The translations under genes and the position numbers were made by a program. Below, piece after piece: positions 5,974 through 6,817 of a DNA stretch of 6,817 nt. The stretch lies in contig CAJOQA010000069.1 in NCBI GenBank assembly GCA_905236465.1, forward strand, positions 1-6,817, written 5' to 3'. Every line of letters starts with the position of its first letter. Positions within the stretch are counted from its first letter, which is position 1. The DNA comes from an uncultured Treponema sp. (GTDB taxonomy: Bacteria > Spirochaetota > Spirochaetia > Treponematales > Treponemataceae). A model generated the notes under the pieces. It saw only the letters and a program-made list of their open reading frames with translations. It had not been told where the DNA came from and made no database searches.

Positions 5974-6817
5974 ATGAAGATTAGTAAAATGGTGGCAGTT
6001 ATGACTTTTGCCCTTGCCGCAGCAGGTCTTGTATTTGCCCAGGAAGACAGTTTTGACTCTGATGATTCATTTGGTTCTTTTGGTTTTGACGATTCTAGCG
6101 AAAGTGGAACTTCAATAGAGACCTATGGTACTTTTACAACAAATGTCCGTGCTTATCTTGACAACGGAGTTGATGATACCCGTGATGAAGAAGGAAAAGT
6201 CACTGATAAGGGAAACTACAACGTTAAGGAATTTACAGACCTTAAAGATATGAATATTGACGGCAATGTAAAGGCTAAACTTGGCGTTAAGTATTCGGGT
6301 AACGGGGCAGACGGAGACTTGACCCTTCGCTTTGACAAAGACATCATGGAAAATCACCCCGCGGATATCATTGACGAGCTTAAACTTACCGGCTATTTTG
6401 GAAACCTTACAGTTAATGCTGGTAAAATGAAGATTACTTGGGGTAAAGGCGACAAGCTTCACGTAATAGACAACTTTAACGCTGATGACTACTCAGACTT
6501 TATCATCCCTGATTATATTGACCGCCGCCTTGCAACCCCAATGTTCCAGGCCGTTTACGGTTCCCCCTATTCAGGAGACTATATTTCTGACATTAAGATT
6601 GAGGGTGTTTTCACTCCCTTCCTACCAACTGACCGCTTTGCAACATCTGGCTATTGGGTACCGAATAAGGTAAAGACTTTGACTTCTACTTTGGAAGATG
6701 CTGTTAAGACTAATCTTGGACTTAAAAAGGCTACTAATGATGTTGCTGCAGCTACTTATGCAGCTGCTTATAAAGAATATCTTACAGCTCCTACAGATAC
6801 TTCCAAAGCTTTTGCTA
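5974..6817 (+). CDS. Exported, probable outer-membrane beta-barrel protein (3'-truncated by window)
   Basis: The first 281 residues of a secreted protein; the frame is open to the last base. Residues 1-22 are a classic type I signal peptide: basic MKISK, a hydrophobic core, and VFA before Q23 as the cleavage site. There is no lipobox cysteine. Residues 23-47 are an acidic Ser/Phe/Gly low-complexity stretch. From about 48 the sequence alternates polar and hydrophobic residues in short strands broken by Gly/Asn/Asp turns (for example GNVKAKLGVKYSG and GNLTVNAGKMKITWGKGD), typical of outer-membrane barrels. The segment at 150-185, with W156-G157, DNFNADDYSDF and R184-R185, followed by VFTPFLP and GYWVP at 212-230, recalls DUF1302-like outer-membrane proteins, but I cannot assign the family firmly. 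Residues 232-281 become Ala/Lys/Thr-rich and helix-like. It is divergent from the kinase operon, so may be one of its targets. A periplasmic protein is the alternative. Confidence 0.8.
   Translation, partial: MKISKMVAVMTFALAAAGLVFAQEDSFDSDDSFGSFGFDDSSESGTSIETYGTFTTNVRAYLDNGVDDTRDEEGKVTDKGNYNVKEFTDLKDMNIDGNVKAKLGVKYSGNGADGDLTLRFDKDIMENHPADIIDELKLTGYFGNLTVNAGKMKITWGKGDKLHVIDNFNADDYSDFIIPDYIDRRLATPMFQAVYGSPYSGDYISDIKIEGVFTPFLPTDRFATSGYWVPNKVKTLTSTLEDAVKTNLGLKKATNDVAAATYAAAYKEYLTAPTDTSKAFA

Noticed and set aside
6112..6673. Open frames at 6112-6462 (minus) and 6485-6673 (plus) within the exported-protein gene
   Set aside because: The frame starting at 5974 has a ribosome site, a signal peptide and barrel-like strands through the same bases, so these are shadows.
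1..6817. Mobile element or phage insertion
   Set aside because: No transposase, integrase, terminal inverted repeats or target duplications were seen, and the genes are intact with tight junctions.

Overview
The window looks like part of a chromosome from a spirochaete, most likely a Treponema-like host-associated species. This is an inference from AT-rich but not extreme base composition, diderm-type protein content, and an exported protein whose signal peptide is followed by an acidic Ser/Phe/Gly segment. No rRNA or marker gene confirms it. Every base lies in a gene except one 178-bp divergent intergenic region (5796-5973).

Left (1-2454, + strand): the C-terminal two thirds of a large UvrD-family helicase-nuclease of the AddA/RecB type. 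The gene enters from outside the window at or just before the Walker B motif and ends with an intact PD-(D/E)XK nuclease domain. It should act in double-strand-break end resection with an AddB-like partner that is not in view.

Middle (2440-5795, - strand): a two-gene operon encoding a YesM-type sensor histidine kinase (first, 5795-3990) and a YesN-type AraC-family response regulator (second, 3993-2440). They overlap by 4 bp (ATGA), the usual sign of translational coupling. The regulator gene runs tail-to-tail into the helicase-nuclease gene, with the coding regions overlapping by 15 bp, so no conventional terminator lies between them.

Right (5974-6817, + strand): the first 281 codons of a secreted, probably outer-membrane beta-barrel protein with a clear type I signal peptide. 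It is divergent from the kinase operon and runs off the end of the window. I do not recognise a named family with certainty; a tryptophan-containing motif recalls DUF1302-like outer-membrane proteins.

The divergent intergenic region is very AT-rich. It carries a perfect 13-bp tandem repeat just upstream of the kinase, a plausible sigma70-type promoter for the exported protein, a 6-bp-arm inverted repeat at the expected transcription start, and a repeated AAACGATT word. The simplest working model is that the two-component system senses an extracytoplasmic ligand and controls itself and possibly the divergent envelope protein. I saw no mobile element, CRISPR array, tRNA, rRNA or convincing riboswitch, and nothing that amounts to a clearly new system.
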